Below are positions 28,591 through 39,676 of a DNA stretch of 64,000 bases, piece by piece (position 1 is the first letter of the stretch; each line of letters opens with the position of its first letter). This DNA is from Sipunculus nudus (taxonomy: Eukaryota > Annelida > Sipuncula > Golfingiida > Sipunculidae). The DNA lies in assembly GCA_026874595.1 (NCBI GenBank), contig CM049322.1, positions 42,582,340 through 42,646,339 of the forward strand, written 5' to 3'. The position numbers and the translations under genes were made by a program. The notes under the pieces are model-generated. The model was not told where the DNA came from. It worked only from the letters and a program-made list of their open reading frames with translations, and ran no database searches.

Positions 28591-29783
28591 GAAGCGGTGG
28601 CGTCCTCTGGTGGAGACTAGCGACGTCACCTCACGTCAGACTTCCTAAGCTCCCGATACAGGATAAATATAAAAGAGAAATGACATTCCCTGATTTATTT
28701 TCATCCAGCAATTAGCTCGAAATACAGGTCCTTGATGTCGCAAATAGCATGTCATGATGAAATCAGAATTCACAGACACCTAGCTTTATTTTTTTCAGAA
28801 CGAAGATCCTATTGGATTGATTAGTGTTAGAGAAAACATTATACTGAATCTTTGATTTCAGTATTATTTCATATATGACATGTCTGTGTGACAGAATAAC
28901 GTTATTTTGACTTTCAGGCTAACATGCTGAACAAAACGGTGATTGCAATTCTTTTGTTGTATATTTATAGACAGAAAGTCAGCATCCATAATATGAATAA
29001 CCAATTATCGTTAACTGCATTTCTGTTGCAAAGGCAAATGGGGATGTACTAAAAAATATCTTCTCGAATCCTTCAGGAGACATGATCTTTTTATCCTCAC
29101 TGGTTAACTGATTTATTGAATTGTTAAATGTTTTTTTCTTCAAGCTAAATAACAACAGGCTTTTGATTGGATTGTTTAAAGTTTTCTTTTTCAAGCTAAA
29201 TACCAAAAAAAGCATATACAAGGATCTTTTTTTTTAATTTACACGAGTTTTAGGTCAACTTTAAAAGGAAGGAAAAAAAAATACAATGCTGTCGTAAGGC
29301 AATCTGGATCAGCAAATTATTTGTTAAAGGAATATGTAAGCTATGTAATAGGGCAATGTATTTGAACTGGAGCTATTCAGTTATATCAGAGGCCGCCTTT
29401 ATACAAGCCAGTAGAACTGACCTTTGATCTGACCATGGAATTAGTGAACAATTACCCATTTTTTTCTCTCTATCAATGACCGATGATTCCGTGATACATA
29501 ATATGTGTGCATGGTGTCTGCAACTACTCCAGTTTTCAGAATTAACCGTGTCCTTATGTCAGTGCTTGATTCAAGAGGGGACAAAAACATCATTGTAAGA
29601 GTCTTATAATTTCAGGAACAGATCATTCTTACTTAGGTACATTTGAAAAAGCAGTCCTTTGAAAGAACACGTTTTGCTACCGCTTTATATTATGGGAACC
29701 ACCTTATTCAATTAAAACAAATCATTCTACATTTTTTTCGCAGTGGAACGGTGATCTCAAGCAAGGCAAATACAAAACAAGCA

Positions 29784-29787
<4 letters not shown>

Positions 29788-29845
<58 letters not shown>
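29788..29845. repeat. (TA)n microsatellite
   Basis: TA tract about 210 bp upstream of the orphan exon 1. Confidence 0.95.
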
Positions 29846-29848
<3 letters not shown>

Positions 29849-29991
29849 TCTCTCCCTACTGAGACCTAATGAGTCGAACAAGGAGACAGCTACGCTTTCA
29901 AAACAAGTATGAACAGTAATAAGTAGCCATGCGTGACTCCACTGTAATTAAGAGGTTGAGGGCATAAATGTAGGCTCCATTCGCACACGAA

Positions 29992-30000
29992 CATATATAG
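29992..30000 (+). promoter_or_regulatory. Putative TATA box of the orphan exon 1
   Basis: CATATATAG in the conserved block TTCGCACACGAA... GTGTAATAGCGGG, about 55 bp before the ATG. Confidence 0.45.
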
Positions 30001-30051
30001 TGTAATAGCGGGGCTACTTGGATGTGTTTAACTGCAGCATAAGAAGTTAAA

Positions 30052-30165
30052 ATGGACGTTAATCTAATAATAGTTCTCGTCTTTGGGATGTGTACTGGTG
30101 TTCTATCACAAGATGGATGCAAACTGGCGGACCAGCCATTCATAGATGATTATGAATTGGAGAGA
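30052..30165 (+). CDS. Orphan lipocalin exon 1 (signal peptide)
   Basis: ATG opens [20 protein letters not shown], then [18 protein letters not shown], ending at a GTGAGT donor in phase 0. The protein is identical to exon 1 of gene C at 39563. No exon 2-11 set follows within U2a; the next compatible acceptor I recognise is gene C exon 2 at 47186, 17 kb away and beyond the second exon 1. It may be an alternative first exon or promoter for gene C, or a relic of incomplete duplication. Reading frame, donor and TATA-like box are all intact. Confidence 0.75.
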
Positions 30166-32411
30166 GTGAGTAAACTGAACGAGTGTGTGTGTGTGTTTGA
30201 TAGTTTGTGTGCGATAAAGCCTTATTGTGTGGATGTCAAGGGAATCGAAGGTGGACTTGATTTCATGAGTCTGTCTAAATTACGTTAAAATGACCAAAGT
30301 ACATCTGATAAATGATTAATTAATACAGAGGAAGAAAAGCAAAATATGGCTCTAAATATTTACCTTGCATGGGAGAGTCTGATGTTCTTACAATGCGTGA
30401 GCTTCAGAATTCGATGGATGACCCTGTATTGAAAGGCTGAATATATTACGATTGGCTTCATATACGCGATGTGAGTATTTTGGACTTCTCACTTTTCCGT
30501 GAGGGCTCCATTTTCGCGATCTCACCATACAATTCGCCGACAAACAGTTTATCCATTATTTAATTAATTTATTGTATGATGTAATGTATTCACAATTAAG
30601 ATAACAGAAATGGACGAGGGCCCAACTGTACATCAAGCGAATAGAAATCATTGTACTTTGTTGGCATATAATTTGTAAGATCTGATTGTTTATTCGCTAT
30701 CTTAGATAAGCGCAATTATAATATTATACATTCAATTATATAAGTATACATATATATATATATATATATATAGTTATATATATATAAATAAATTATAATA
30801 TTTATAAAAAAGTTGATATGGGCATCGTATTCACGGTTTTATATTCGCGATAAAATTCCTATCACGAAAACGTCATAAAATGCATCAAAAGTGGAACGTC
30901 CTTATTTAGAAACTAGTTTAACCGCATCCGATTGTTTAATTGTTTGTGGATAAATAATATGTAAAATTACCCAAGCCAGGGAGGTTATGTTTCTACCGGT
31001 GTTGCTTTGTTTGTCCATTTGTCTCTCTGTTAGCGACATTACTCAAACGATTATTTAAGGTGCTCATTCACCAAACCTTTAAAAAGAAATGTGATTTACG
31101 GCTTCCTCTGTGTATATATTAATGCCCTCTGGGTAATTTTGGTTATGAAAAGTTCTAATAACGCCTTCGTAAGGATCCACGGGCATGTTTATCATGCAAC
31201 AACATGGGGTAAACGGGTATAATATGTAACCTTAGGTGGTAGAACGCATATATGAGGGAGTAGCAAGGTCACTTATTGCAAAACGCCATTTGAAAAACTC
31301 TGGCTTATTGGCTTATCTGACTTGCCGCCAGATGCCCATGTTGAGTTTGTTTTGACTATATTGGCGCACCCCCCCCCCCCCCCAACCATATTATAAACAC
31401 GTTACTATTAAAAAAAAGACAGCCTGTGTCCGGTGATATCCACATTTTCTGGCCTATTTTTTTTTTAACAACAGCTCCAAGGATTACCTTTAGTTCACAA
31501 AGATCACATAGGTGTTGGGCCCCTTTAACGGGTGTGATGAGATTTTCAGGATAGGTTAGCAAGGAGAAAAGGAACAATTGATTAAAATTAGGGCGTCATC
31601 CGGATCATGAGGGGGTAATCAGCTGCCAAAGCAAAGGTCTGCCCTCTCTCGGTGATTTTCCAGTTTTTGAATATATTTTATGTTAAGTAGTAACTTAAGT
31701 TAGTTATCTGGTGTCCTTTAGGGCTGAATATCAGTTTTGGGTATAAACTCTAGTATGAATTTACACGTGTCGTATTGTGTATCTTTCTTTCAAAATGAAT
31801 TTTATCGTTTTTTTTTTAATAAAATGACTCGATACGTGTCGTATCATAAGACAGCAACGACAAGATGACACTCGGGCCTTCTAAAATACCTGAAAGGAGC
31901 CTGTGAGTCATAATGTCAGTCATAATAGAACACTAATTTTGAGAGTAAGATCAAACTATCTGCTGTGTGCAGATGAATGTAATATAAATTTCATATTTTT
32001 CTTATTTTCCCAAACGATTAACGTCACTTTATGTCTTAGTTCGAACAAATGAAAATCCGACAAGCAAATGATAATTAAAAAGTACTGCACGAAATGAAGT
32101 GCACATCTGCATGTAGTAGAATTGATGTTAACCATCTAGCTTGTACTTCCACCCCAACGTCTTCAATTAATTAAAAATCCACGGTTGGGTGGTAGGCTGG
32201 GGCTAATCATAAGAAAACCGAATCATAGAAAGTGAGGACCGTGCAATGGTCAAAGAGATCCTTTATCTTTGGTTAGGCTAAATGGATATGAAAGGTTTTG
32301 CTTTTCCAATCGATTATGACGAAGTGTCCAAAAGTGTATCGATTTTATCATTTATATCTGTTAGTCTGACTCAGGCAAATGTTATTCTTTGGGTTAGGCA
32401 TTGAGATTTGT
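30166..32411. other. U2a intron-1 DNA upstream of the Ngaro-like element
   Basis: Aligns with 14532-16735 of gene B and 39677-41641 of gene C. It contains a TA tract at 30748-30784 and a poly-C run at 31370-31383. No gene is seen. Confidence 0.7.
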
Positions 32412-32456
32412 CTGTAGTCAGCACAAGGAGAGTTTTATTTTTTTTTCCCTTTCCAA

Positions 32457-33314
32457 TTGTACTCAATTATCTGTGACGTAGCACATTATGTGTGCTACGT
32501 CATCGTTCTTCTAAGTCCGACGTCCGCTATGGAGGATCCATGTGAAAAGAAGCGAGAACAATCCAATGAATTTGACGGTGTTATAAAGGCTATCGAAAAT
32601 TTAACGTTTCAGAATAAACAGACTAGTAGTCGGTTGGACACTGTCCTTGATATTTTGTGCGAACGTGGCACAGATTGTGCAGGATTAACGCCTGAAAACA
32701 CTGATTTACCCTCAGGGAGGCGACCGCATCCAGATTTGGATCCACGGTTTCCCACATTTCACTGTGCCGAACCGGATACTCAAGGTGAGTTCGCTGCTAT
32801 CCGAGACTCTCTTGCTTCAATTAAGCTACCGGCTGATCTAAAAGTAGCTGATTCCCGTCAAGGAATTAAACGTGAGGACCAGCAACATGCTGCAGTAGTA
32901 GCAAAATGTGCGCGGTATGCGGAGACGACTTTAAAATTATTGTTAAAATGTGACGATGCTGCCAATGTGTCGAACGTTACATTGAAACAGTTATATGACA
33001 TTCAGGTAGCTCAAATCCGATATTTACAAGAGGGACATTCGACTTTGGTCGTTCAGGGGCAGTTCGACAGAGACACTTCTCCTCTTTTTCGTGCACTCCA
33101 GAAAAATTCATCAGGATTTACCCCGGCTTCGCTGACCTCATTACAGTCGATCTCAGCTGCACGTGGGATCTCTCAACGGGGGAGAGGAAACCCCCGTCGT
33201 GGATTCCGTGGCGGGGGCCGTATAAGAAACAGTTACGGTGCTTTTACACAACGAGATATTCCAAGCAGAAGATACCACGTGGATGATTCCACTGGACAGT
33301 CTGACCATAGTTAA
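32457..33314 (+). CDS. Ngaro copy A: Gag-like ORF1
   Basis: A 285-codon frame; the likely start is the MEDPCEKK methionine at 32529. The C-terminal part is rich in Arg and Gly ([14 protein letters not shown]), as in nucleic-acid-binding Gag tails. Identification rests on position before RT and composition, not on a recognised domain. Confidence 0.65.
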   Translation: MYSIICDVAHYVCYVIVLLSPTSAMEDPCEKKREQSNEFDGVIKAIENLTFQNKQTSSRLDTVLDILCERGTDCAGLTPENTDLPSGRRPHPDLDPRFPTFHCAEPDTQGEFAAIRDSLASIKLPADLKVADSRQGIKREDQQHAAVVAKCARYAETTLKLLLKCDDAANVSNVTLKQLYDIQVAQIRYLQEGHSTLVVQGQFDRDTSPLFRALQKNSSGFTPASLTSLQSISAARGISQRGRGNPRRGFRGGGRIRNSYGAFTQRDIPSRRYHVDDSTGQSDHS

Positions 33315-33335
33315 ACAAGGTGACCAGAAATACCT

Positions 33336-35225
33336 TTGACATTTATAGCATTTTATAGTTCGTGTAATATGCCGACTGCATTATCGAAATCATGGAGCAC
33401 CTGGGTTAAAATTGGTGCCCCTGAGCACGTTTTGAGTTGGATCACAGAGAGTGTATCTATACCTTTTGTTAATTCGCCTTCTTCTTGCTTCTATGAAAAC
33501 CACAAGTTATCAAACAGTCAAAAGAATTTTGTGAATTCGGAAATTGAAAAATTAGTGTCTCAAGGGTGCATCTCAAAAGTTCCACAACGACCAAAATGTG
33601 TGATACCTATTTCTTGTGTCCCGAAAAGAAATAAAAAATACAGACTCATTGTTGACCTGCGCCATGTCAATGTTTTCTGTGAAACAAGAAAATTTAGATA
33701 TGGAGATCTTTCTTTGTTATCTGATATTGTAAAGCCCAATGACTTACTGGTTACATTAGACTTAAAGGATGGTTTCCACCATGTTCCACTGAACAAAAAC
33801 TTCATCCCCGTTCTTTGGCTTCCAGTGGCGGGAGAACTATTATGTGTGGAATGGTTTGCCTTTTGGTTGCAAGTTGAGTCCATATTTCTTTGTAAAACGC
33901 TAAGACCTATGGTACAGTATTTTAGGTCTAAAGGACTACGTATTATTATGTATATGGATGATATTTTACTTGCGTCAGAGTGCGATCAGATTGAGGCAGA
34001 TCTTGCATTTGTGCGCAGTACACTAGAATCTCTTGGCTGGAATATTAATTTAGAAAAATCAAACCTGGTACCTTCAACTAAACAGGAGTTTTTAGGATTC
34101 GTGGTCGACACTGTAGGTATTGAGGGAGTGCCGATCCTTAAGATACCTAGAAAGAAAGTTTACAAACTCCGAAGAGATATATTGCACGAACTCTCCAAGC
34201 CCAGCATTAAGGCCAGGCGTTTGGCCCGCATTGCGGGACAGTGTATATCGATGTGCCGGGCTATTTTCCCAGGTAAACTAAAACTGAGGTCCGTATATCG
34301 GCTATTAAATAGGAAAAATTCGTGGGACAGTGAGCTTTCATGGACCACGCGTTGTGTTAAAGATTTATCATGGTGGATAAGTGCCCTTTATTCTTGGAAC
34401 GGACATGTGATACTTCCCCAAAAGATCGATGGACAAATAGAGACCAATGCATCCCAGTCAGGTTGGGGAAGTGTATTTCAAGGAAAGGCGGCTTCGGGCA
34501 TGTGGGATACCCGAACTTCTTACAAGTCGTCGAACTGCAGAGAACTTCTCACTGTACTTCTGTCAATAAAGTCTTTCAAGCGGGAAATTACCGGGAAAAC
34601 TATCCAAATTTTATCAGACAACATTACAACCATAGCATACTTAAACCACCTAGGTGGTCCATGCAAGGAGCTGACAGAAGTAGCGGAAGCGATATGGGCA
34701 GAATGCCTCGAGAACAATGTGATGAAATATGCAAGACATCTACCGGGCTATCAGAACGCAACAGCAGATGCATTTAGCCGGCTGAGGGACCGTTACGAAT
34801 GGAAGTTACACCCTCAAATATTCAATGTGTTGGACGAAATGTGGGGACCCCACACAATAGACCGTTTTGCCTCGTTTCTGACGAGCCACCTACCTTCTTA
34901 CAACACTCGGTTCTACGACCCGTTAACACGTGGAGTAGATGCTCTTGCACAGCTGGACTGGGCACAAAACAACAATTTCATCAATCCCCCCTTTCGTCTA
35001 ATTCCGCAGGTCTTGGCCATCATTCAAAGGCAAAAGGCAACAGGAACTTTAACAGCTCCGTGGTGGCCAGCCCAAACCTGGTTTGCAAAATTGCGCGAAA
35101 TGAGTGTAGTTCCGCCATTACGTCTACCACTTCCGCGAAACGTTTGCCTTGCCATCGGCAGCAAACCGGAGCCATTGAACAATCCCAAATGGCGTATATA
35201 CGCCTGGAGAATCTCTGGAAATTGA
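33336..35225 (+). CDS. Ngaro copy A: reverse transcriptase-RNase H ORF
   Basis: A 629-codon frame. RT motifs include [21 protein letters not shown] and YMDDILLAS. An RNase H-like region follows ([37 protein letters not shown] and ADAFSR). The end carries [11 protein letters not shown] and [13 protein letters not shown], common in Ngaro/DIRS elements and resembling an adenine-methyltransferase NPPF motif. Confidence 0.85.
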   Translation: MTFIAFYSSCNMPTALSKSWSTWVKIGAPEHVLSWITESVSIPFVNSPSSCFYENHKLSNSQKNFVNSEIEKLVSQGCISKVPQRPKCVIPISCVPKRNKKYRLIVDLRHVNVFCETRKFRYGDLSLLSDIVKPNDLLVTLDLKDGFHHVPLNKNFIPVLWLPVAGELLCVEWFAFWLQVESIFLCKTLRPMVQYFRSKGLRIIMYMDDILLASECDQIEADLAFVRSTLESLGWNINLEKSNLVPSTKQEFLGFVVDTVGIEGVPILKIPRKKVYKLRRDILHELSKPSIKARRLARIAGQCISMCRAIFPGKLKLRSVYRLLNRKNSWDSELSWTTRCVKDLSWWISALYSWNGHVILPQKIDGQIETNASQSGWGSVFQGKAASGMWDTRTSYKSSNCRELLTVLLSIKSFKREITGKTIQILSDNITTIAYLNHLGGPCKELTEVAEAIWAECLENNVMKYARHLPGYQNATADAFSRLRDRYEWKLHPQIFNVLDEMWGPHTIDRFASFLTSHLPSYNTRFYDPLTRGVDALAQLDWAQNNNFINPPFRLIPQVLAIIQRQKATGTLTAPWWPAQTWFAKLREMSVVPPLRLPLPRNVCLAIGSKPEPLNNPKWRIYAWRISGN

Positions 35226-35234
35226 GGCTGCAAA

Positions 35235-36213
35235 ATGCGCATTGGATTGAGAGCTGCCACTCAGATATCACTTTGTCTGGCGCCATCTACTTTAAAACTG
35301 TATAATACTTATGTCAATGAATTCAAAAACTTCTGTGAATTTCATAAGTTTGATTTTCCTCCTAATGACAATATAGCCCTCTCATCATATCAATGTGAAG
35401 TTGCTGACTCGAGTCAAAAACCTAGATCAAAACTGAAGTGTGTGTGTGCCGCAATAAATGTGTTTTTTTGAAGCTTTAGGTATTAATAGTAGGGTGTATG
35501 ATCCTGATATTTCTAGGCTTGTAGATTCCTTGATTAAATCAAGCACTCAGCAACCGATGAAGCATTCAAATGTGATGCCAGTTGAAAGGTTTAACGATCT
35601 TTTCCTGTCCTCGGGTGATAATGATTGTTTAAGCATGAAGCAGCTACGGCAAAAGGCTCTGACTTTATTAGCCTTGGTAACGATGCTTCGGCCTTCTGAT
35701 GTGGCCCACAAGTCTGTTCATTTTGACCCAGATACACTGGGTGTACAGAAATGTATTTTTAGCACAGACCAGATAACATTTGAGTCTGACGGGTCGATGT
35801 CTATTGTATTCCATGGGATCAAAAACGACACAAGCAGGTCAGGTTTCAGGGTGATAGTACAACCGTCTAAGATACCCCTGCTGAACCCAGTTAAAACGTT
35901 AGCTGATTATTTAGACCAAACTGCTGCTTTCAGGAAGGTTGGGGGTTCCTCTGTTTTCATTTCATTAAAGGCACCATACGATGGCCTGTCTGCTGCCTCT
36001 GTTGCTGGTTTTCTTGACGACTCCATTGTCCGAGCTGGACTGTGGCGAGACCTGTTTTCCGCGAAGTCCTTCCGGCCATCGGGGGCCACCCTAGCCGTCA
36101 GTAAGACACATGATCCCAAAACAGTCATGGAAGTGGGTTGGTGGAAGACTGATAGTGTCTTCTACGAACATTATGTACACAGACTCCTGGCTCCTTCACT
36201 GACGACATTTTAA
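35235..36213 (+). pseudogene. Ngaro copy A: tyrosine recombinase region
   Basis: The N-terminal segment has the SAM-like [13 protein letters not shown] pattern. The C-terminal catalytic half shows [10 protein letters not shown] and [20 protein letters not shown], then FYEHYVH, the R...HxxR...Y layout of phage-type integrases. Treated as a fossil part of the element. Confidence 0.75.
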
Positions 36214-36706
36214 ATACTTAAGATGTACGTACGCATAATTATATCTGTACTTTTCTTTCTCACTATTAAAGGCATTGTAATTTGTTTAATAAATTTCATT
36301 ATTATTATTATCAGTCTCCTTGTTGCTGACGTAGGTTTCCCACAAACTGTAGTCAACACAAGGAGAGTTTTACTTTTTTTTTCCATTTCCAATTGTACTC
36401 AATTATCTGTGACGTAGCACATTATGTGTGCTACGTCATCGTTCTTCTAAGTGCGAGTTTTTTAAATGTTCTCATGATAAGTGGTCATATCATCATGATA
36501 TGGATGATTGTATGTTGACACGTCGTACTATGAGGAACAAGGCATTGTAATTTGTTTAATAAATTTCATTATTATTATTATCAGTCTCCTTGTTGCTGAC
36601 GTAGGTTTCCCACAAAATATTTGTTTAATAAATTTATAATGTTTAAAAAATTTCATTATTATTATTATCAGTCTCCTTGTTGCTGACGTAGGTTTCCCAC
36701 AAAATA

Positions 36707-37543
36707 TTTTTAAGATATGGTCTTTATAAGAGAAATACTGATTTGACCTGGGTATGCACATTAACGATGTGCTGTTCAGTGAAATTTTTTATTAGTTTCC
36801 AGAGCAAATTAACTTTGTCAAAGCATTGTCACTTAGAATGCTCAACCTTGATTTGAAATGATGTATCCGCCCAATAGCTGTCTGTAGAAAAGGTGCAGGT
36901 CCATTTACTCGACATCATCATTTATTTTACGGACCATTAACGAACACGTACCTGGTGTAGGTTCAAGTATGTGAGTCATCAGTGCATTAGTCCATCATTA
37001 TCCTCACGTATCACATGCATAGAAGTCATTAACAGAATAACACGTAATAAACTAGAAATCTACATTCTAATGAATGCACACCACCGCCATGGATGTGTAT
37101 GGTGAGAAAGGGGTGAGGGGGGGTATTGTGGGAAGCTTTCGACCCGTGTTTGCGTTCACTTTTTCAGCCCATATTACCAAGTCATTCCTGCATTTGTGAA
37201 TATTCCCCGATGTCATGTGGCAGTGGTTCAACAAATTTGTACAAATATTATGGATATACAATCTGTTTGTAATTTAACAAACATACACCGTATTTGTATA
37301 ATTTGTTGGTGATTGTTATAAATAGGGTTGATGTAATTTTAAATATTTTATTTTTTTATTGATAACAATAATTATACTATTACTCTGTATATACGTTTAT
37401 TTTGTTGATTGTAATAAAGATTTGAACTTGGTTTCGTGTTACATTTTAACCCCCTTTTCCTGGTCAAGTCCTGTATAACGGCCATTCCTGTATTGAGGCC
37501 ACTTTCATCCAGTCCGGATGGTGACCGTAATACAGGCGTTCTA

Positions 37544-37600
<57 letters not shown>

Positions 37601-37620
37601 TTATACAAACATCATTCGTC
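36707..37620. other. End of U2a and junction to U2b
   Basis: Up to about 37210 it aligns with gene B intron 1 (16765-17200). Beyond that lies unique AT-rich DNA, then what looks like the right end of a Tigger-like element at about 37470-37545 (inward reading from CAGTAGAACGCCTG). At 37601-37630 ACAAACATCATTC matches 27255, where U1 meets U2a, so this short stretch resembles a junction remnant. Confidence 0.55.
37546..37597. repeat. (TA)n microsatellite
   Basis: TA tract next to the Tigger-like end near the U2a/U2b boundary. Confidence 0.95.
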
Positions 37621-37679
37621 AGCATACCATACTGGTAGGGTCATATTATTTGTTCAATAGACATTTAGACGGAGGTTGG

Positions 37680-38070
37680 TTGCAATAACCACCCTTCCGC
37701 CGGACGAGGTTTTAACTCAAAACAGACCTCTTCCAGTTCGGCTGTCTGCGGCGGCCAGTACAACATGTCTCAAGGAACATCTTTTGTTTTCATGTTTCAT
37801 GTCCGTGCTTCAATTATTACTAATTATTCAATTAAGTCCGTATCACGCACACTACAATTTAATGTAATTTGAATTGAAACAATTCATCCAACGTACTCGA
37901 ACCGATCACATTATGTTTTACCTACACCATATGTGTAAGAAGAAGCTCCGGTGGGCTACAGATTTTGTGGCTATATACTACAAACCCTGTCCAGCAAGGT
38001 CGTGCTCCTGTGAGTCGAGCCTGTGCAGCGTGATTGCTCAAGCTGCAACAACATGTTGGTGGAGCGGTGG
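37680..38070 (+). repeat. Dispersed repeat (U2b upstream copy)
   Basis: Same family as 12570, nearly identical to the U2a copy. Confidence 0.6.
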
Positions 38071-39268
38071 CGTCCTCTGGTGGAGACTAGCGACGTCACC
38101 TCATGTCAGACGTCCTAAGCTCCCGATACAGGATAAATATATAAGAGAAAAGACATTCCCTGATTTATTTTCATCCAGCATTTAGCTCGAAATACAGGTC
38201 CTTGATGTCGCAAATAGCATGTCATGATGAAATCAGAATTCACAGACACCTAGATTTATTTTTGTTTCAGAACAAAGATCCTATTGGATTAATCAGTTTT
38301 AGAGAAGACATTATATTGAGTATTAAATTTCAGTATTGTTTCATATATGACATGTCTGTGTGATAGAATCACGTTATTTTGACTTTCAGGCTAACATGCT
38401 GAACATAACGGTGATTGCAATTCTTTTGTTGTATATTTATAGACAGAAAGTTAGCATCCATACTATGGATAACCAATTATCGTTTACTGCATTTCTTTTG
38501 CAAAGGCAAATGGGGATGTACTAAAAAATGCCTTCTCGAATCCTTCAGAAGACATTATCGTTTTATCGTCATCGGTTGAATGGTTTATTGAATTGTTAAA
38601 TGTTTTTATCTTCAAGCTAAATAACAACAGGCTTTTGATTGGATTTTTTAAAGTTTTCTTTTTCAAGCTAAATACCAAAAAAAGCATATACAAGGATCTT
38701 TTTTTTTTAATTTACACGAGTTTTAGGTCAACTTTAAAAGAAAGGGAAAAAATGCAATGCTGTCGTAAGGCAATCTGGATCAGCAAATTATTTGTTAAAG
38801 GATTATGTAAGCTATGTAATAGGGCAATGTATTTGAACTGGAGCTATTCAGTTATATCAGAGGCCGCCTTTATACAAGCCAGTAGAACTGACCTTTGATC
38901 TGACCATAGAATTAGTGAACAATTACCCAATTTTTTTCTCTCTATCAATGACCGATGATTCCGTGATACATAATATGTGTGCATGGTGTCTGCAACTACT
39001 CCAGTTTTCAGAATTAACCGTGTCCTTATGTCAGTGCTTGATTCAAGAGGGGACAAAAACATCATTGTAAGAGTCGCATAATTTCAGGAACAAATCATTC
39101 TTACTTAGGTACATTTGAAAAAGCAGTCCTATGAAAGAACTCGTTTTGCTACCGCTTTATATTATGGGAACCACCTTAATTTAATTAAAACAAATAAGTC
39201 TACATTTTTTTCGCAGTGGAACGGTGATCCTTAAATTTTCTCAAGCAAGGCAAATACAAAACAAGTAA

Positions 39269-39269
39269 T

Positions 39270-39350
<81 letters not shown>
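39269..39350. repeat. (TA)n microsatellite
   Basis: TA tract about 200 bp upstream of gene C; length differs from U2a. Confidence 0.95.
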
Positions 39351-39353
<3 letters not shown>

Positions 39354-39501
39354 CACAATTCTCTCCCTAACGAGACCTACTGAGTCGAACCCTGAGACAG
39401 CTACGCTTTCCATACAAGTATGAACAGTAATAAGAAGCCATGCGTGACTCCACTGTAATTAAGAGGTAGAGGGCATAAATGTAGGCTCCATTCGCACACG
39501 A

Positions 39502-39510
39502 ACAAATATA
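39502..39510 (+). promoter_or_regulatory. Degenerate TATA-like box of gene C
   Basis: ACAAATATA stands where gene B has AATATATATA and U2a has ACATATATA, in an otherwise conserved block. It may be a weaker TATA element. Confidence 0.4.
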
Positions 39511-39562
39511 GTGTAATAGCGGGGCTACTTGGATGTGTTTAACTGCAGCTTAAGAAGTTAAA

Positions 39563-39676
39563 ATGGACGTTAATCTAATTATAGTTCTCGTCTTTGGGAT
39601 GTGTACTGGTGTTCTATCACAAGATGGATGCAAACTGGCGGACCAGCCATTCATAGATGATTATGAATTGGAGAGA
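39563..39676 (+). CDS. Gene C exon 1 (signal peptide)
   Basis: [20 protein letters not shown] then [24 protein letters not shown] donor, phase 0. It is the nearest first exon to exon 2, so I assign it to gene C. Confidence 0.85.

Larger units (their letters stand above)
32412..36706 (+). mobile_element. Ngaro-like DIRS retrotransposon, copy A
   Basis: The structure is of the split-direct-repeat type: A1 (32412-32516), coding region, B1 (36268-36346), A2 (36347-36452), B2 (36539-36616), with a further partial B copy to about 36706. A1 and A2 share about 105 bp including an inverted repeat GACGTAGCACA/TGTGCTACGTC. The coding parts are a Gag-like ORF, RT-RNase H with a C-terminal NPPF-bearing domain, and a tyrosine recombinase. 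The [11 protein letters not shown] segment and the split repeats favour Ngaro over DIRS1 proper; PAT-like is the alternative. This copy looks nearly whole, with perhaps one or two breaks. It is young: copy B at the same duplicated site differs by little. Confidence 0.85.
27420..37210 (+). repeat. Duplicated unit U2a (promoter, orphan exon 1 and part of intron 1)
   Basis: It aligns with U1 from 11785 onward. From about 28180 it aligns almost identically with U2b (37640 onward). It includes exon 1 and the first part of intron 1 with a Ngaro-like element, then stops at about 37210 before any exon 2. A deletion of about 280 bp in U2b relative to U2a lies near 40164. Confidence 0.85.

Noticed and set aside
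33560-35286. Antisense frames opposite the Ngaro-like element
   Set aside because: Shadows of the RT-RNase H region.
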